A stretch of DNA of 57,497 nt from Burkholderiales bacterium (lineage in GTDB: Bacteria; Pseudomonadota; Gammaproteobacteria; Burkholderiales; Burkholderiaceae_C), in the NCBI GenBank assembly GCA_028868305.1, contig JAGWUS010000021.1:1-57497 (forward strand), read 5' to 3'. Position numbers and translations under genes: made by a program. Below the pieces are notes generated by a model, which saw only the letters and a program-made list of their open reading frames with translations, was not told the DNA's origin and ran no database searches. Positions within the stretch are counted from its first letter, which is position 1; each line of letters opens with the position of its first letter. Shown here one piece after another: positions 55,073 to 57,497 of this stretch.

Positions 55073-55117
55073 TGGTGCCGGAGAGATGAATCGAACACCC
55101 GACCTTCTCATTACGAA
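55073..55117 (-). repeat. Second att copy: 45-bp 3' fragment of tRNA-Thr(CGT)
   Basis: Identical to 52066-52110 in all 45 bases; flanking bases differ on both sides. The tRNA 5' half is again missing to the right, so a second element is inserted behind it and the intact gene should lie beyond the window. Confidence 0.93.
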
Positions 55118-55249
55118 TGAAATGAAATAAGTATTTGCCAGTGTTGAAATGTGTGGGTACACTCTATATAAATCAACAACTTAGCGTGACTATGCTGGAT
55201 GGGTAAACAGCCTAAGTGTTGATTGAAATAGCGCGATATTCCGAAAACT

Positions 55250-55286
55250 CTCTTACATCTGCCGTTACATCCTGACGATGTAAGAG
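55250..55286. promoter_or_regulatory. Inverted repeat before the second integrase
   Basis: CTCTTACATC and GATGTAAGAG are perfect 10-bp arms around 17 nt, ending 15 bp before the start codon. A second, imperfect pair (ATCAACAACTTAG / CTAAGTGTTGAT) lies further upstream around 55172-55222. Possible operator or integrase/excisionase sites. Confidence 0.55.
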
Positions 55287-55301
55287 ACCCAAGGGGGCAA
55301 C

Positions 55302-56624
55302 ATGGCAAAGATTGGCTTTACTGCTGGCAGGGTTGAGGGCTTCAAGTGCGCTGCTGACAAGACACAGGCTTTTTTATGGGATGACACTGCGCCGGGGCTG
55401 GGACTTCGTGCCACGCCAGCCGGAAAGCCTGCGTACATCTTTCAAAGCGTCTATCACGGTAAAACCATCCGCCTGACGATTGGTAACCCTGATGCATGGA
55501 GCATTGCTCAGGCACGCGACAAGGCCAAAGCGCTGCAACGCCTGATAGACGATGGCAAAGACCCGCGAGACCTTAAGCGCGATGCCCTGACAGAAAAAGC
55601 GCGAAAAGCCGCTGCCGATGCCGCTTTAGCTGCCAGTGATGCTGCCAAAGCGGTAACTGTGGGCGATGTGTGGCCGCGATACTTGGAGGAGGGCAAGCCA
55701 AAGCGCCGCGATGCGTGGAAGCCGGGTTACCTTGCTTCATTGAAAGTTATGGCCGCTGCTGGTGGTGTCAAAAAGAAGCGGGGGGAGGGTGTTACTCGCC
55801 CTGGCCCAATTCACCCCCTGCTGGCGCTGGCGCTGGGTGATGTAACTGAGGATGCGCTGCAAATCTGGTTTGAAAGCGAAGGCAAGGCCAGCAAACATCA
55901 AGCCGCCCGTGCCCTGATGATGTTTCGAGGTTTCCTGCGCTGGTGTGCCGCCCGTCCCGAATATCGCAAGCTGATAGACCGCGATGCGGGCAAGGCCCCT
56001 GCAATTTTGGAAAACCTGCCGCGCAACATCCGCCGCACTGATGCTATCGAAGCCGCGCAATTGGCGGGCTGGTGGCAAGGTGTGGAGCAACTGAGCAACC
56101 GCACGGCAAGCGCATATCTCAAGGCCTTGCTACTCACTGGCGCACGTAAAGAGGAGCTAGCTGGGTTGAATTGGGCCAATGTAGATTTTCAATGGCGCAA
56201 GCTGACCATTGCGGACAAGGTAGAACAAACCCGCACCATTCCGCTCACGCCCTACCTGGCGCAATTACTGGCAACCCTAAAGCGGGTCAATGAATATGTG
56301 TTTGCCAGCCCCAGCAAAGCAGGGCGCATAAGCGATGCCCGCGCCAGCCACGCCAAAGCCTTGCAGTGCGCCGCAATGGATGGGATGACTATTCACGGAC
56401 TGCGCCGCTCTTTTTCGCTGCTGGGTGAAGCTGCCGGAGCGCCAGCCGGAGCTATCGCACAGGTGATGGGCCATAAGCCAAGCGCAACCGCCGAAGGTTA
56501 CAGACCGCGCAGTGTTGACGCCTTGAGGCCTTACCTAAAACAGATTGAAGCGCACATTCTGGCTGGGGCTGGTGTGCAGTTTGTTGAAGATGCCGAGCCG
56601 GGAAAGCTGCACGCAGTGAAGTGA
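55302..56624 (+). CDS. P4-type tyrosine integrase of a second island
   Basis: Integrase of 440 residues with the DUF4102-like N-terminal arm-binding domain (WDDTAPGLGLRATPAGKPAY, LTIGNPDAWSIAQARDKAK), a core-binding middle part and a full catalytic set: R282 (LLTGARKEELAGL), H365 and R368 (TIHGLRRSF), H391 (VMGHKPS) and Y400 (AEGYRPRS). Ribosome site AAGGGGG precedes the ATG. It follows the second attachment repeat and is the intact relative of the remnant at 50810. It probably uses the same tRNA-Thr site for the island that continues right. Confidence 0.95.
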   Translation: MAKIGFTAGRVEGFKCAADKTQAFLWDDTAPGLGLRATPAGKPAYIFQSVYHGKTIRLTIGNPDAWSIAQARDKAKALQRLIDDGKDPRDLKRDALTEKARKAAADAALAASDAAKAVTVGDVWPRYLEEGKPKRRDAWKPGYLASLKVMAAAGGVKKKRGEGVTRPGPIHPLLALALGDVTEDALQIWFESEGKASKHQAARALMMFRGFLRWCAARPEYRKLIDRDAGKAPAILENLPRNIRRTDAIEAAQLAGWWQGVEQLSNRTASAYLKALLLTGARKEELAGLNWANVDFQWRKLTIADKVEQTRTIPLTPYLAQLLATLKRVNEYVFASPSKAGRISDARASHAKALQCAAMDGMTIHGLRRSFSLLGEAAGAPAGAIAQVMGHKPSATAEGYRPRSVDALRPYLKQIEAHILAGAGVQFVEDAEPGKLHAVK

Positions 56625-56879
56625 CAACCGTAAACCCGGAGACTTGCCGCCGCTTATTTGCGGTGGTTGCCATAAACGCACAAAAACACTTTGAACAATT
56701 GCAGAGCGCTAATCAACGTGATATAAAACTGGCACTCAAGTAGTTTGAGGTGAGCGGAAACTGGGACGATTCCCCCGCAAAAACATCCCAGGTGTAGATG
56801 ACCAAAGATGTGTCGCTGTAACAAGCGGTGCACTTGGTCCATTTTTTGCCAGTGCGTCGCCAAATTTGGAGCCGCATAA

Positions 56880-57116
56880 ATGGCAAATCACCATAGCACC
56901 GAAGCACGGACGCAATCCGTGCGACAGTTCATATCGCTGGAACTGGAAACACGTCCCACTGTAGAGACCGCCGCCGCTGCACATTACCTGCACCTGGCAG
57001 AGCAAACCATGCGCATTTACGCATGTAAAGAATCAGGGCCTATTCGCCCGCTTCGCATATCTGGCCGCCTTCATTGGAAAACAGACGATATTCGCAAGCT
57101 GCTGGGAGAGGCATAA
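56880..57116 (+). CDS. Small helix-turn-helix protein, excisionase-like
   Basis: Protein of 78 residues with a winged-helix/MerR-like DNA-binding pattern: TAAAAHYLHLAEQTMRIYAC, then PIRPLRISGRLHWKTDDIRK. This layout is common right after integrase genes of Burkholderiales islands, where it may direct excision or regulate the island genes. The 255 bp between it and the integrase show no other gene. Confidence 0.75.
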   Translation: MANHHSTEARTQSVRQFISLELETRPTVETAAAAHYLHLAEQTMRIYACKESGPIRPLRISGRLHWKTDDIRKLLGEA

Positions 57117-57118
57117 CC

Positions 57119-57391
57119 ATGCACCCCACAAATAGCAACGGGCTGACCGCTACCAACAGTCAACCCGCCGAGACCCTGACCCAAGAAACCAACGACCTTG
57201 ATTTTGCCACTTGTACCCGACCCAGTAAAGACGAATCAAACCTTCGCGCTACGTTGACGCTCGCAGGCCATGAAGTGCACCCGCTCAGAGATGGCGGCTA
57301 CCTAGTTTGTAAGTATGGCTACACCTACCATGCGGGAGACCTTGAGGGCCTTCGCGCATTCGCCGTGCGTCTGGGGGTGTGCCATGAGTGA
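57119..57391 (+). CDS. Hypothetical island protein
   Basis: Predicted protein of 90 residues. Ser/Thr/Asn-rich first half (SNGLTATNSQPAETLTQE); second half globular (LRATLTLAGHEVHPLRDGGY, then CKYGYTYHAGDLEGLRAFAV). It starts 2 bp after the helix-turn-helix gene and overlaps the next ORF, so the genes form one operon. No family recognised. Confidence 0.7.
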   Translation: MHPTNSNGLTATNSQPAETLTQETNDLDFATCTRPSKDESNLRATLTLAGHEVHPLRDGGYLVCKYGYTYHAGDLEGLRAFAVRLGVCHE

Positions 57392-57497
57392 ACAGCTTTC
57401 ATTCCTGCCGCCCGTGCCATTCTGCCCATTGCTGCCGCCGCATGGCAGTGCCGCAGAACAAGCCCTCTACGACCTTTTGGAGCGTGACCTTACAACG
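57384..57497 (+). CDS. Hypothetical island protein, 5' end only
   Basis: Open reading frame starting MSEQLSFLPPVPFCPLLPPH and running off the window. The ATG overlaps the previous stop by 8 bp. The LSFLPPxPFxP opening is familiar from small proteins of betaproteobacterial islands; function unknown. Confidence 0.6.
   Translation, partial: MSEQLSFLPPVPFCPLLPPHGSAAEQALYDLLERDLTT

Overview
The window looks like chromosome of a betaproteobacterium of the Comamonadaceae, probably Rhodoferax-like. The support is gene content (BMP-type purine uptake beside xdhAB, guaD and an Ade-type deaminase; RhlE, Dcd, YpfJ, ApaH) and GC-rich intergenic repeats of a kind I recall from that family. This is recognition by eye; no database search was run.

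Region 1 (1-21130) starts with the 5' end of a DapA-family gene and is then a complete beta-1,3-glucan (laminarin/curdlan-like) utilisation locus. The cell-surface or exported part is an outer-membrane porin, a GH17 lipoprotein, an exported GH81 endoglucanase, a GH16 lipoprotein and a large Thr-Pro-linked lipoprotein with binding-type domains. Import is by an ABC sugar transporter (binding protein, two permeases, MsmX/UgpC-like ATPase). The predicted cytoplasmic part is GH1, GH30, a GH16 and two GH17 enzymes without signal peptides. A LacI-family regulator is encoded inside the locus. The perfect palindrome TGAAAGCGCTTTCA occurs four times, each next to a transcription unit of the locus; one copy lies just downstream of a near-consensus sigma-70 promoter. 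A prolyl-4-hydroxylase-like gene follows GH81.

Region 2 (21118-29752) and part of region 4 concern purine salvage and catabolism: xanthine dehydrogenase XdhAB, a four-gene BMP-type nucleoside/purine ABC transporter, an adenine-deaminase-type enzyme, an orphan BMP binding protein and guanine deaminase. XdhC is not in the window.

Region 3 (29999-38243) holds a cardiolipin-synthase pseudogene, a Cyc2-like outer-membrane cytochrome-porin fusion followed by a lipoprotein dihaem cytochrome c4 (a candidate extracellular electron-transfer pair), two poorly characterised exported proteins, and a four-gene operon led by a small J-domain protein with three unrecognised partners.

Region 4 (38383-50705) is mostly housekeeping: adenine deaminase, a response regulator/CheC/diguanylate cyclase operon, the second BMP protein, guaD, dcd, a zinc metallopeptidase flanked by two copies of a GC-rich repeat, rhlE, apaH, a CorC/HlyC-like membrane protein and a YdcF-like DUF218 protein.

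Region 5 (50.8 kb to the end) is accessory DNA: a gutted integrase remnant, a HigBA-type toxin-antitoxin pair, then two exact 45-bp copies of the 3' part of a tRNA-Thr(CGT) gene bounding a 3-kb mini-element (two small ORFs, a phage RstA-type Rep, a tyrosine integrase). A second island with a different integrase follows and runs off the right edge. The intact tRNA-Thr is expected further right.
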